Source: CAVQOB01 sp963714325 (lineage in GTDB: Bacteria > Pseudomonadota > Alphaproteobacteria > Rhizobiales > Hyphomicrobiaceae). Taken from it: 64,000 nt of DNA. The notes below the pieces were generated by a model. It was given only the letters and a program-made list of their open reading frames with translations, searched no databases and was not told where the DNA came from. The stretch is taken from positions 1 to 64,000 of the forward strand of contig CAVQOB010000026.1 of NCBI GenBank assembly GCA_963714325.1, given 5' to 3'. Made by a program: the position numbers and the translations under genes. Shown one piece after another: positions 50,289-59,094 of the stretch (its first letter is position 1; each line of letters begins with the position of its first letter).

Positions 50289-51102
50289 CAACATGCGGGT
50301 CGTCAAGTCACAACTTTCACATAGCCTTGCAGCGCTCGCGCATCTGGCCGAGGCCGGCCGTGGCGCACGCCTGACCGACATTGCCGATCATCTCGATGTG
50401 CCCAAGAGCAGCATGCAGCGACTGCTCCAACAGCTGTCGGACGAGGGTTGGGTCGAACAGAATTCGGACACCGGGCACTACCGCCTGACCTTTCGCATGG
50501 CGGTGCTGGGGCAGCGCTATCTGCAGGCGGTGGGCATTGCCGATGCGACGCAGGCCATCCTGACGGAGTTGGCTCGCCGGACGCGTGAACTCGCGCGGTT
50601 GACCATCATCGACCATGACAGGCTGGTCTGGATCGGGTCGGCGCAAGGCGCGCCGCCAGGCCTAATGTATCAACCGGCCATGGGCGGTCGCATCGTCAGC
50701 TATGCGACGGCCAACGGCAAGGCTTGGTTGGCGACACTGAGCCATGCCGACGTTATAAGGATCGTCACGCGGGACGGTCTCGGCGGCAAGGCGGCGCCAC
50801 GCGACGTCGGCCCCAAGGCGCATCGCTCGGGCGTCGCGCTGAAGCGCGATCTAACGATCGTGCGGGCACGAGGGTACGCGCTTGCCGACGAGGAAGCCGA
50901 AGCAGGCGTTGCCGCCCTGGCCATTGCTATTCTCGATCCCGCGACCGGCAAGGCTTTGGGAACGACGAGCATCGCCGGCCCTATCGTGCGCCTATCAAGC
51001 AACAGGCATGCCGAGCTGGTGCGCGAACTCAGGCTCGCGGCCGCAGAGTTGGCGCGGATTTGGCCGGTCAAAACAGCGTTCGCGGCGCCGTTGGCCGTCT
51101 GA
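50272..51102 (+). CDS. IclR-family transcriptional regulator
   Basis: 276 residues: N-terminal winged helix (SLAALAHLAEAGRGARLTDIADHLDVPKSSMQRLL) and the C-terminal IclR effector domain (ALKRDLTIVRARGYALADEEAEAGVAALA). It sits between the two halves of the ABC transporter and most likely controls both, responding to the transported compound. ATG 50272 has no clear Shine–Dalgarno and lies inside an imperfect 17-bp palindrome; ATG 50293 in frame is an alternative start. Confidence 0.9.
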   Translation: MEQCPINMRVVKSQLSHSLAALAHLAEAGRGARLTDIADHLDVPKSSMQRLLQQLSDEGWVEQNSDTGHYRLTFRMAVLGQRYLQAVGIADATQAILTELARRTRELARLTIIDHDRLVWIGSAQGAPPGLMYQPAMGGRIVSYATANGKAWLATLSHADVIRIVTRDGLGGKAAPRDVGPKAHRSGVALKRDLTIVRARGYALADEEAEAGVAALAIAILDPATGKALGTTSIAGPIVRLSSNRHAELVRELRLAAAELARIWPVKTAFAAPLAV

Positions 51103-51164
51103 GCGCAAATCGAACGCCGCGAAAAGAAGACGACGGATGAGAATTGGGAAAGCGCAACCAGCGA

Positions 51165-51944
51165 ATGACGACATCGCCGACGATCTCTCTGCGGAACCTC
51201 AGCAAAGTGTATCCTGGCCGGACCGGCGAGGTTGTGGCCCTGCAAGCGTTCGACCTGACGATCGCTGCCGGCGAATTCGTCGCCATCGTCGGTCCCTCCG
51301 GCTGCGGCAAGTCGACATTGTTAAGGCTGGTGGCAGGCCTCGTTCCAGCATCGAACGGAGAGATCAGTGTTTTTGGCAAGGTCGTAAACGGCCCGCTGCA
51401 CGACGTCGGCATCGTCTTCCAACAGCCCGTGCTGCTGGATTGGCGCGATGTTCTTGGCAACGTCCTGTTCCAGATCGATATGCGCGGGCTCAACGTCGCC
51501 GCTCATAAGCCGCGCGCGCTCGAACTCCTGCGCCAAGTCGGCCTGGCCGACTTTGCCGACAAACGTCCCTACGAACTATCGGGCGGCATGAAGCAACGTG
51601 CAGCGATTGCACGCGCCCTCGTGCATGAACCGCCGGTGTTGATGATGGATGAGCCCTTTGGTGCGCTTGACGCCTTGACTCGCGAGCAAATGCGGCTCGA
51701 CCTTGAACGGCTATGGATCGCAACCCGCAAGACTGTGATCTTCATCACGCACTCGATCGATGAGGCAGTCCTGCTCGCCGACCGGGTGGTGGTGATGTCA
51801 CCGCGACCGGGCCGCATCGAGCGCGTGATCACCGTGGATATCCCGCGACCGCGCGGTTTCGATGGCCGCAAGCATCCGCGGTTTCACAGCATCAATGATG
51901 AGATCACCGAAATATTCCTCTCCCGCGGCGTCTTACAGCGCTAG
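51165..51944 (+). CDS. ABC transporter ATP-binding protein, SsuB/TauB type
   Basis: 259 residues. Walker A GPSGCGKST, Q-loop FQQPVLLDWRDV, signature LSGGMKQRAAIARALV, Walker B VLMMDEPFGALD, H-loop FITHSIDEAV. It powers the NMT1-type importer whose permease and binding protein are on the other strand. ATG 51165 is used; TTG 51144 lies in the same frame. It follows the IclR gene by about 60 bases and is probably co-transcribed with it. Confidence 0.92.
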   Translation: MTTSPTISLRNLSKVYPGRTGEVVALQAFDLTIAAGEFVAIVGPSGCGKSTLLRLVAGLVPASNGEISVFGKVVNGPLHDVGIVFQQPVLLDWRDVLGNVLFQIDMRGLNVAAHKPRALELLRQVGLADFADKRPYELSGGMKQRAAIARALVHEPPVLMMDEPFGALDALTREQMRLDLERLWIATRKTVIFITHSIDEAVLLADRVVVMSPRPGRIERVITVDIPRPRGFDGRKHPRFHSINDEITEIFLSRGVLQR

Positions 51945-52104
51945 CCCGTTGCTGCCGCTCATGCCGACCAAACTTCGCGATGGCCGCGTCGCGCTGGACG
52001 CGGGCCTTGGGCCATGACGAATTGAAAGTTCATAGGTTGAATATTTCGCTCGACGTTATTCAAACCCACAAAATAGTCTCCAGGAACCGGCGGCAGCAAT
52101 CGCG

Positions 52105-53085
52105 TCAATTTGCCCCCCGGCAGCAATGGATCCAGACGCGGTCGCCTGCGCGATTGAGCGCCCAGCCTTCCTGACCGCTGCCAGGAACACGAACCCGCCA
52201 CCAACCATCGGCGCGACGTTCAAGCACCTCCAGCATTGTGCCATTGGTCAGCCGGCCCACCTGCGATCCCCGCAACGATCCGGGCTCCGTGCGGAGCGCC
52301 AGCCAGGCGTCCGGCGGCCTCGTGTCATCGACGAAATGATAGGATTTTTGAGCCGGTGCAAGGGGCATCGTCTTGGGGATCGCGGCCGCGCTTTGCGCAG
52401 GTGGTGGCGCAACGGCCGCCGGTGGTGGCATCCCCCCTGCTGGCTGCGACGGATTGCGCAGATTGCGCGGCGCGGCGTTGTTACGCCCATCCGTCCAGCC
52501 GATGGTGATGATCTGCAGCCGGTCGCCGAGTGCTGGGTGGGATTCACTCGCCTGCGGCGAACCAATCCCGCGCATCGCCGCCTGCGCCTCATCCAGCGTC
52601 GCACCGAGCTTGCCGAGCACGAAACCCGAAAAATAATCGGCCTCCAACTCGAACTCGTGGTTACGGCCGGGAATCTCGACATGAAACGCCAGATGATGCC
52701 CGACCTCATGCGCGAGGATGCTCATCAGCGACCAGTAGTTGCCGGACCGGGCCTTGATCTGCTGCATGAACGTCGCGTTGTAAAAGATAAAGCGCTCCTG
52801 CGATTCCTTGTCATAGCGCGCTTCGGCATTGGCGACGTCGCTGGCCCGCAGTTGAATGCGGTCCGTGATCCAGGCGAGGCCAACAGTACCCAGAATCTGC
52901 GTGAAGATCTCCTTGGCTTCCGTGTCCGACTGGAAGCTGCGACCGATGCCACGCGACACGCCGTGAAAGCCGCGCACCTGCTTGTCGAAGTTGTGCTCGC
53001 GCATGATCTGCGCCGCCGCCGGCGTCGCCGCACCAGCCAACCACGCTATCGTCGCCAGAACCAGACATCGCTTTGCTTTGACCAT
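52105..53085 (-). CDS. Secreted M48-like zinc peptidase with C-terminal SH3 domain
   Basis: 326 residues. Signal peptide (VLATIAWLAGAATPAAAQ). A metallopeptidase core with HEVGHH and a downstream glutamate in ELEADYFSGFVLGKLG, then a Pro/Ala linker (about 220–250), then a bacterial SH3-like domain with ALRTEPGSLRGSQVG and GWWRVRVPGSGQEGWA. It probably cleaves proteins or binds peptidoglycan in the periplasm. ATG 53085 has AAGGGAG ten bases upstream; the long frame to 53235 lacks support. Confidence 0.83.
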   Translation of the reverse strand: MVKAKRCLVLATIAWLAGAATPAAAQIMREHNFDKQVRGFHGVSRGIGRSFQSDTEAKEIFTQILGTVGLAWITDRIQLRASDVANAEARYDKESQERFIFYNATFMQQIKARSGNYWSLMSILAHEVGHHLAFHVEIPGRNHEFELEADYFSGFVLGKLGATLDEAQAAMRGIGSPQASESHPALGDRLQIITIGWTDGRNNAAPRNLRNPSQPAGGMPPPAAVAPPPAQSAAAIPKTMPLAPAQKSYHFVDDTRPPDAWLALRTEPGSLRGSQVGRLTNGTMLEVLERRADGWWRVRVPGSGQEGWALNRAGDRVWIHCCRGAN

Positions 53086-53257
53086 CGCCGCGCTCCCTTC
53101 ACCAACGCAGTGTACGCTCTTGAGTTGGACACGTCGACATCCCAGGCCCCAATCCCAGGCCCCAGTCTTCAGGGCTCTTGTCCCTTGGCCAAGGGCATGC
53201 CGCGCGGGACTGGCCGACCTTGAGTCCTCCGCCATGAATGGGGCGGCAGCAAAACCA

Positions 53258-53272
53258 TTAAGTGCACATTAA
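53258..53272. promoter_or_regulatory. Perfect CtrA-type site
   Basis: TTAAGTGCACATTAA is an exact TTAA-N7-TTAA. It lies 91 bases before the membrane protein gene at 53363 and 173 before the peptidase gene at 53085, in a divergent region without other genes. Confidence 0.5.
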
Positions 53273-53362
53273 TCAAAATCTGCAGAATGGGTATACAGAT
53301 CGCTCAGTGCCACCAAGCGCATTCGCTTGGCCGCGCTGCCTCGAGAGGGAAACACATTCACG

Positions 53363-54916
53363 ATGTTGCCCGCACAACAGGCAGTCGCCGCGCCACGCGA
53401 CGTCCATGGGACGCACTATGTTGTCCTGCTGGCCTTAAGTTTTGCCGTGCTATCGCCTTGGGCCGTTGTTGCCGACGACGTTGTTTGGCAGTTATGGGTC
53501 GGCGCGCAGATCAACAACGGTTTCAAGTTCTATTCCGATATTCCAGAGCTTAATCCGCCGCTGTGGTTCTGGTTGGGTGCTATCGCCGTCAAAGTTGGGG
53601 AATGGCTACATTTTGCGCCAGTAACGGCGTATTTTCTGATCGTCAGCGCGATATGCCTTGTGGCGCTCGCCTTGTTCTGGCGCTTCACCAGCCATCTGGA
53701 ACACCGCCAACGCTTAATCTGGTTGTTCAGCTGGACACTCGCGCTGTTCGGGCTCGGCTGGTTGAACTTCGGTCAACGGGAGCACATTTTTGTAGCGACC
53801 ATGATTGGCTACATTGCGCTCATTGCCGGGCGATGCGGCGGACGGCAGGTTCCGGTTCCGCTGGCACTCGCCACAGGCTGCTTCGCGGCGCTCGGCATTT
53901 GTTTCAAGCACTATTTCCTGATTGTGCCGCTGCTGTTGGAGGCTTGGCTGTTGCTGTCGCTCGGGCGGGGTTGGCGGCCCTGGCGGCCTGAAGTCATCGC
54001 CTGCGCATTATCTGGCCTCGCTTATGTCGCCGCCGTGGCATGGATCACACCCGATTATCTCAGTCAAATCGTGCCGATGGCCATGTTGGCCTATGGGTCC
54101 TATGACCAGCCGCTATTGACCTGCGTGCGGTCGGTGATGCCCACGTTGGCTGCAATGCTGATCATCCATCGCCATTGCAGAATGGATGGCGACCTCAAAG
54201 GACCGTTGTTGATTGCGATAGCAGGCTTCGCGATCAGCGGGATCGTTCAGCAGAAGTTGCTGGTTTATCATATGTTGCCGGGCAACACAGCGATTGCGGC
54301 CACCATGCTGGCCAGTATCGGCATTCTTACATTCGATAGCAGAGCCCGCATCCGCAATGCCGCAGGAACGTTGCTGGTGCTCGGTTTGACTTTGACTGCA
54401 ACACAAATCGAATACATCCGGACGTCCCTTGGCAACGCAGGGACCTATTGGAACGATCCTTCACTCCCCTTCCCGTTCGAGAAGGGCAAACCTGTCGCGC
54501 TGCTCGCCGCCTCGCGTTCTGACTTTACGAACTATACATTGCGCGGCGGTGCCAAACTTGGACACCGCTACATGACATTGTGGACGTTGCCGGCGATCGC
54601 AAATGCTGACGCTGCCACCCTATCAGCAGCCCTGAAAGCGCTTGGCGACAAGCTCCGCCAGGACGTGGTTGACGATCTGGTCTGCGATCCGCCTGCATCC
54701 ATATTGATTGCGACACACACGAGCGATATGCGCGTTATTCAAAAGCCATTCGACTATGTGGCGTTTTTCTCGGCCGACGCGAGGTTTGCCGACTTGTTTG
54801 CCGGATACCGCTACGTCGACACTCGCCACGCCCTGCGGTTTTATGAACGCACCCGCGATATTTCCGCCGCTGAACACTGCCATCCTTTCCCCAACGTTTC
54901 ACTTTTCGCCCGATGA
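53363..54916 (+). CDS. Polytopic membrane protein, GT-C glycosyltransferase-like
   Basis: 517 residues with about ten to eleven membrane helices in the first 370, then a soluble C-terminal domain. An early loop with ADDVVWQLWVGAQI and a later LNFGQREHIF resemble the first loops of GT-C enzymes (PMT/ArnT group), where acidic residues are catalytic. Such enzymes move sugars from polyprenyl carriers. ATG 53363 follows GAGAGGGA by 12 bases; TTG 53327 is in frame. Function is not certain. Confidence 0.65.
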   Translation: MLPAQQAVAAPRDVHGTHYVVLLALSFAVLSPWAVVADDVVWQLWVGAQINNGFKFYSDIPELNPPLWFWLGAIAVKVGEWLHFAPVTAYFLIVSAICLVALALFWRFTSHLEHRQRLIWLFSWTLALFGLGWLNFGQREHIFVATMIGYIALIAGRCGGRQVPVPLALATGCFAALGICFKHYFLIVPLLLEAWLLLSLGRGWRPWRPEVIACALSGLAYVAAVAWITPDYLSQIVPMAMLAYGSYDQPLLTCVRSVMPTLAAMLIIHRHCRMDGDLKGPLLIAIAGFAISGIVQQKLLVYHMLPGNTAIAATMLASIGILTFDSRARIRNAAGTLLVLGLTLTATQIEYIRTSLGNAGTYWNDPSLPFPFEKGKPVALLAASRSDFTNYTLRGGAKLGHRYMTLWTLPAIANADAATLSAALKALGDKLRQDVVDDLVCDPPASILIATHTSDMRVIQKPFDYVAFFSADARFADLFAGYRYVDTRHALRFYERTRDISAAEHCHPFPNVSLFAR

Positions 54917-55620
54917 TCATTGGCTGGCGCAAGAGGACGCATGAGTAAAAGAGCGCAAGCTCCATTGCGCATCCCCATTGCGCCAAGCCCCGTTGCGCCA
55001 AGCCCCGTTGCGCCAAGCCCCGCTGCGCATCGCGTCCAAGGGCTGGCGCCGCGCGGGTTGCCAATTGCTCGGGCCAGAAAAACGACCGAGCCCGAACGGG
55101 CGATTGCCTGTCCGGGCCCAGTACGCCGTCGTCTTCGACGGTGCGATCGCAGGGCTTTAGCCTAAAGCTCGGGATGGCTTGAATGCATTGGCGTCCATCG
55201 TCCGGGGGCTTCAATGCGCTTCCAAGGCGCAACGCCCACACCGGTGTGGTCAATCAAATGCGCGGCCGTTGTCCCATGCCCCTCCTGATCGGCTGAGGAT
55301 ATTCGGCGCGATTATCGTCACCATCATGCGGATGACGCCGACGCAATCGTCCGGCTACACGTCCAGTGCTGTTTGAATTGCCGTCACATGACTGCGGGCA
55401 AACGACTGCGGGCAAACGGAGGCGACGTACTCAATGCTGGAGTCGACGCACCGTCAGGCGAGCAGCGCTCGCGTCAAGGACGGCTGGTGACTGTCCGGGG
55501 GAAACATTTTCCTAGACCTCCATCGCTTGAAACTATTCACAGTTGAAGCGTGCGCCGCAATTTGCGATCCGTCAAGCCCTGTTCGAAACACTATTCGACA
55601 CTGGCCCTGTTCGAAACACA
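54917..55620. other. Gene-poor region with short repeats
   Basis: About 700 bases without a supported gene. It holds a 15-bp tandem repeat (54977–55021), a perfect GCTTTAG-C-CTAAAGC palindrome near 55155, and a 15-base direct repeat CCCTGTTCGAAACAC at about 55578 and 55606. It looks like eroded DNA beside the lipid gene block. Confidence 0.5.
54977..55021. repeat. 15-bp tandem repeat, three copies
   Basis: Unit GTTGCGCCAAGCCCC at 54992–55006 and 55007–55021, with a first copy at 54977 differing in one base and degenerate half units at either side. Confidence 0.9.
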
Positions 55621-55665
55621 TGTGAAGCGTGAATTACACTCAGCGTGTGTTCCACCGATTTTTCG
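55621..55665 (+). repeat. 45-bp direct repeat, copy A
   Basis: Matches 59095–59139 at 42 of 45 positions in the same orientation. It covers the apparent 5' end of the glycosyltransferase fragment. The two copies enclose that fragment, btaB, btaA and the plcP-like gene. Confidence 0.85.
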
Positions 55666-56057
55666 AGCATCCCATTCCCGAACGCCGGTTCAATGAGGTC
55701 TGGGCACGGCAATTGCGATGGGCCAAGCTGCGGCGCGCGTCTTTTCCCATTCCTTTCGCGGGGGAAATTCTGACGGGCAGCTTGGTTCCGCTGTTGCTCA
55801 CCGGAATTGCATCGGCCGCAGCAGGACTCCCGGTACTGCCGATGCTGATTCTCCAGTTTGGTTCATGGTACGCGAGTGAACAGCTGCTTGCGCGTATCGT
55901 TGGCTGGCCGAGCACCTTGATCTATAGCATCATTCGCGACGCGCTCATCCCGTTGCTCTGGGTACAGGCGTGGATCTCCAAGGATTTCGTCTGGCACGGG
56001 CAAACCATGCGGGCTGAGCGAGAGGTCGTGCTGCCGAATTCTCTCAGTTCCGGCTGA
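55629..56057 (+). pseudogene. C-terminal fragment of GT21-type lipid glycosyltransferase
   Basis: 142 codons. From FNEVWARQLRWAKLRRASFP onward it matches the end of GT21 enzymes (ceramide glucosyltransferase / HpnI / processive diacylglycerol glycosyltransferase Pgt): the R-x-x-RW motif, two hydrophobic segments, then a DFVWHGQTM ending. The whole N-terminal GT-A catalytic domain with DxD is missing, and the frame begins inside repeat copy A. So this is a remnant. Rhizobial Pgt enzymes make glycolipids under phosphate limitation, which fits the neighbours. Confidence 0.7.
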
Positions 56058-56691
56058 GCACGGCATACTGTGCATAGCCACGGTGCAACTCAGACATGAA
56101 AGGCGTCAAGCGCTCGCTGCGCGCCAAGCGATCAACCTCGACATCAAGGGACGTGCGCGGCGTAACATCAAACGCATCCAACCACGCGTGTAGACCGGCT
56201 CTGATCGGAGACGGCAATCTTGCCGCTGTTCCGAAGTCAACAATATGGATAGACCCACCCGGCGCCAGATGCGCGGTGGATCGCGCCATCGCCGCCGTCC
56301 AGTCGGGGATCATTGACAGGACATACGATGCAACGACCCGATCGAACGACCGCACGCCGAAAATCCCAGTTCCAGAAAACGCGGTCGCGTCGCCAACCGC
56401 GAGGGTGATGCGATTTTGCAAGCCCGCTTTGGCGACCTTGCGTGATGCTGTTTCGAGCATCACCTCCGAGACATCAAAGCCATAGAGCATTGCATCGGGA
56501 TACTTGCGCGCAATTTCAATCAGGTTCCAACCAGTCCCGCAACCGATCTCAAGCACAGTACCGCCGGGCGGTGGCACCAAACCGTTGATCAGCGTTTGAC
56601 GCCCCAGAAGATAGTGGCGGCGGGTCGCGTCATAGATGTGCCGCTGGAACCGGTACATCCGGTCCATCCGCTGCGCAGCGCTGTGGCCCAT
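56044..56691 (-). CDS. btaB: Diacylglyceryl-homoserine N-methyltransferase
   Basis: 215 residues. It begins MDRMYRFQRHIYDATRRHYL, a stretch characteristic of BtaB, followed by SAM motif VLEIGCGTGWN and GFDVSEVMLETA. BtaB adds three methyl groups to diacylglyceryl-homoserine to give the betaine lipid DGTS. ATG 56691 lies two bases after the btaA stop. The 3' end overlaps the convergent glycosyltransferase fragment by 14 bases. Phosphate limitation is the usual inducer. Confidence 0.88.
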   Translation of the reverse strand: MGHSAAQRMDRMYRFQRHIYDATRRHYLLGRQTLINGLVPPPGGTVLEIGCGTGWNLIEIARKYPDAMLYGFDVSEVMLETASRKVAKAGLQNRITLAVGDATAFSGTGIFGVRSFDRVVASYVLSMIPDWTAAMARSTAHLAPGGSIHIVDFGTAARLPSPIRAGLHAWLDAFDVTPRTSLDVEVDRLARSERLTPFMSELHRGYAQYAVLSRN

Positions 56692-56693
56692 GA

Positions 56694-57935
56694 TCACGCT
56701 GCCTTGATGTAAAGATGAAATCCGCCATAGATTGCCGACCGGTCGCGCTTGAACAGGTCGCGCGACTGAGTTTCCTGGTAGTCCCACTGGCGCAGCAAGG
56801 TCCTATCAAGCTTTGCCGGCAGGATCGAAGGCGCTCCGGCGGTGCGGAAGATCACACGTGCGCCTGGTCGGGCGGTGCGGGTGATTTCGTGCCAGAGCGC
56901 CCAGAGTTGGACGGGTGTCATCCAGTCCTGAGCGTCGAGCAGAACGTAGCGATCCAAACTCTTGTTCGGCTGCTCGGCCAGAAACGTCGTCATGGAGATC
57001 TGCCGCACGTCGAGTCGAGAAGCGTTGGCGCGGACCACATTGAAGTTCTCGCGCTGCAGGTAGGGCGGGAGCGGACCAGTCCCATCACGTTTATATCCCC
57101 GCGTGAGCGCCTGCCACGCGAAGTAATTCTCGTTGAGCTCGAAGTCACAGAGCAGTTTACGCAACCGTTCGCGGACGACCATTGCCATCCGCGGCGCACC
57201 GCTGGCGAGTTCAATGTATTGAGCTGGTGGAATGCCAAGGCCAAACAGTGCCATCGGATTGTCAAGCAATCGGCACACCAGTGGCTTGTCGAAAATGGGA
57301 GCGATTTCCCGGTCAAATCGCGCCTTCATCTCCTGCCGCGTTGCGACATTCGCGAGGTTTCGCGGGTCGACGCCATGCCGGCGTGCCACGAAATGAGCGA
57401 CGCCGATGAAACGGCCAAGCAGCCCGGTGCGATAGACGTTGCGCCCGAACGCAGCAATGCGACGGCGACCGAGCCGATCTCGCCGATTCCAGTAGGCCTT
57501 CGTGTTGACGTCGAGCTCCGGGCTCAATCTACTATCGAACAAGCCGACGTTGCGCGAGTTGTCCGCGCGACCAATAAATTGATAAAAGGTCTGATGGTCA
57601 GGGAGCGACGTCAAAGCGGCCAGCTTCAACCGATTGAGCGCCACATGAGCCGCATTCAAGTCGACGCCGTAGACCGCTTCCGGTTTGGCTGTCAGGTAGC
57701 TCAGCAGATTGCACCCACCCGATGCAATCGCGACCAGTCGACTGTCCGGCTGAATATTCAGCGCTTCCATATCGACGACCGGGTCTTCCCAAATTTGGGC
57801 ATAGACGAGATCGCGGAACGCATAGGTGAAGGCACGCTCCAACAGCCCATCAAGACTGAACGCGCGGTTGCGGTGAACCGCCGAACTCAAGAGTGATTCA
57901 TGGACCGGAATTGCTGGCGCTGTTGCAGTGGTCAT
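56694..57935 (-). CDS. btaA: Diacylglyceryl-homoserine synthase (DUF3419)
   Basis: 413 residues. BtaA family marks: YAQIWEDPVVDMEAL, SGGCNLLSYLTAKPEAVYGVDLNAAHVALN (SAM site), and LLDAQDWMTPVQLWALWHEI near the end. It transfers the aminobutyrate group of SAM to diacylglycerol. ATG 57935 overlaps the stop of the plcP-like gene (ATGA); the frame runs to 58034 without support. Order plcP–btaA–btaB makes a pathway: hydrolysis of phospholipid gives the diacylglycerol used here. Confidence 0.93.
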   Translation of the reverse strand: MTTATAPAIPVHESLLSSAVHRNRAFSLDGLLERAFTYAFRDLVYAQIWEDPVVDMEALNIQPDSRLVAIASGGCNLLSYLTAKPEAVYGVDLNAAHVALNRLKLAALTSLPDHQTFYQFIGRADNSRNVGLFDSRLSPELDVNTKAYWNRRDRLGRRRIAAFGRNVYRTGLLGRFIGVAHFVARRHGVDPRNLANVATRQEMKARFDREIAPIFDKPLVCRLLDNPMALFGLGIPPAQYIELASGAPRMAMVVRERLRKLLCDFELNENYFAWQALTRGYKRDGTGPLPPYLQRENFNVVRANASRLDVRQISMTTFLAEQPNKSLDRYVLLDAQDWMTPVQLWALWHEITRTARPGARVIFRTAGAPSILPAKLDRTLLRQWDYQETQSRDLFKRDRSAIYGGFHLYIKAA

Positions 57936-58795
57936 AGGCCGAGAGCTCCAAGTGGGAGTGGCGCCGGACGGCGCGGTGCAATTTTTTCTGGCTGTTGCTG
58001 CTGGCGGTGGCGCGCTGACGTATCCACCGGCCAATGCACGACCTCCAACCGGCCATCATCATGTTCGACAATGGCGGTGCAGCTTTCGACCCAATCGCCG
58101 CAATTGAGATAGTGCACGCCGTCGATCATCCGATCCGAGGCGTGATGGATGTGACCGCAGATCACGCCATCGGCATTGTGCCGCCGCGCCTCTGATGCGA
58201 CGGCTGCCTCGAACGCGCCAATGAAGTTGACGGCCGTCTTGACGCTATATTTGAGATACGCGGACAGTGACCAATACCCTAGCCCCAGGTGCCTGCGCAC
58301 CCAGTTCAGGGGGTTGTTGAGCCAGAGCGCGAATTCGTAACCGCGGTCGCCGAGAAAAGCCAACCACGACGCCGTCCGAATGACGACATCGAACTCGTCT
58401 CCATGCATCACGATAAATCGGCGACCATCGGCGGTCTGATGCACGACACTCTGCAGGATCTCAATCCCACCGAAGTGCATCCCGCAGAAATCGCGGAGGC
58501 TTTCGTCGTGATTGCCGGGGATAAACGCGATCCGCGTCCCGTGCCGCACCTTGCGCAGAAGCTTTTGGACGACGTCATTGTGCGCCTGCGGCCAGTGCGG
58601 ACCACGCCGCACCTTCCAAAAGTCGACGATGTCGCCGACCAAATAGATCACATCGGCATCGTTGTGTCTGAGGAAATCAAGAAGAGCTGTCGCCTGCGCG
58701 GTGCGCGTCCCAAGGTGCACATCAGACAAGAAGATCGCCCGATGACGACGTCGCGAACTGGATGCAGGAAGGTGGGTGTGATGTATGTCCTTCAT
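57932..58795 (-). CDS. plcP: PlcP-like phospholipase C (metallophosphoesterase)
   Basis: 287 residues, calcineurin-like phosphoesterase related to UDP-2,3-diacylglucosamine hydrolase. Metal motifs: SDVHLGT, VGDIVDFW, GNHDE, MHGDEFD and CGHIHHA. Length and context match PlcP of Sinorhizobium and marine bacteria, which removes the headgroups of phosphatidylcholine and -ethanolamine under phosphate starvation. ATG 58795 is chosen; TTG 58807 is in frame. It is the first gene of the btaA–btaB operon. A PHO-box-like site lies upstream. LpxH-type activity is the alternative, made less likely by the bta linkage. Confidence 0.82.
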   Translation of the reverse strand: MKDIHHTHLPASSSRRRHRAIFLSDVHLGTRTAQATALLDFLRHNDADVIYLVGDIVDFWKVRRGPHWPQAHNDVVQKLLRKVRHGTRIAFIPGNHDESLRDFCGMHFGGIEILQSVVHQTADGRRFIVMHGDEFDVVIRTASWLAFLGDRGYEFALWLNNPLNWVRRHLGLGYWSLSAYLKYSVKTAVNFIGAFEAAVASEARRHNADGVICGHIHHASDRMIDGVHYLNCGDWVESCTAIVEHDDGRLEVVHWPVDTSARHRQQQQPEKIAPRRPAPLPLGALGL

Positions 58796-59094
58796 GAGCC
58801 CACACAATACGACTCGTGTTTCAGCCTTGTGACAACACCCCGCTTTGTGGGGTGGAGCCAGCTCCGAGGATTCTGCAGCGGGGTATCGTTCAGGATCCCG
58901 AAGGAGCTGGCTCTGACCGTGAATGCCAAAGAGGGCGTTGGCAGATCACGGCATTCGTCGCTGCGACAGGTGTAATCACGTTAGGCGTTGCGGAAGACAC
59001 CTATCGCACCGGACACAGACATGTGCGTCAACCTCGAAAGTGAGCCCCGCAATTGAAGCCCTCGAAGCCAACGCCGAATCTGGTGCCACATCAA
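58796..59094. other. Leader region of the plcP–btaAB operon
   Basis: No gene seen. It contains a PHO-box-like site at 58818–58835, an ACCCC/GGGGT hairpin at 58837–58853 and an 11-bp perfect inverted repeat at 58855–58865 and 58903–58913. Confidence 0.55.
58818..58835 (-). promoter_or_regulatory. Candidate PHO box
   Basis: On the minus strand TTGTCAC-AAGG-CTGAAAC resembles two CTGTCAT-type half sites 11 bases apart: five of seven and four of seven matches. It lies 23–40 bases before the plcP start, in the right orientation. Confidence 0.4.

Noticed and set aside
54977..55021. 15-bp repeats considered as a CRISPR array or iterons
   Set aside because: No spacers, too short, and no replication gene nearby.
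54735..55253. 172-codon minus-strand frame with a repeated GLAQR unit
   Set aside because: Overlaps a real gene antisense and its repeat simply reflects the 15-bp tandem; no start or homology support.
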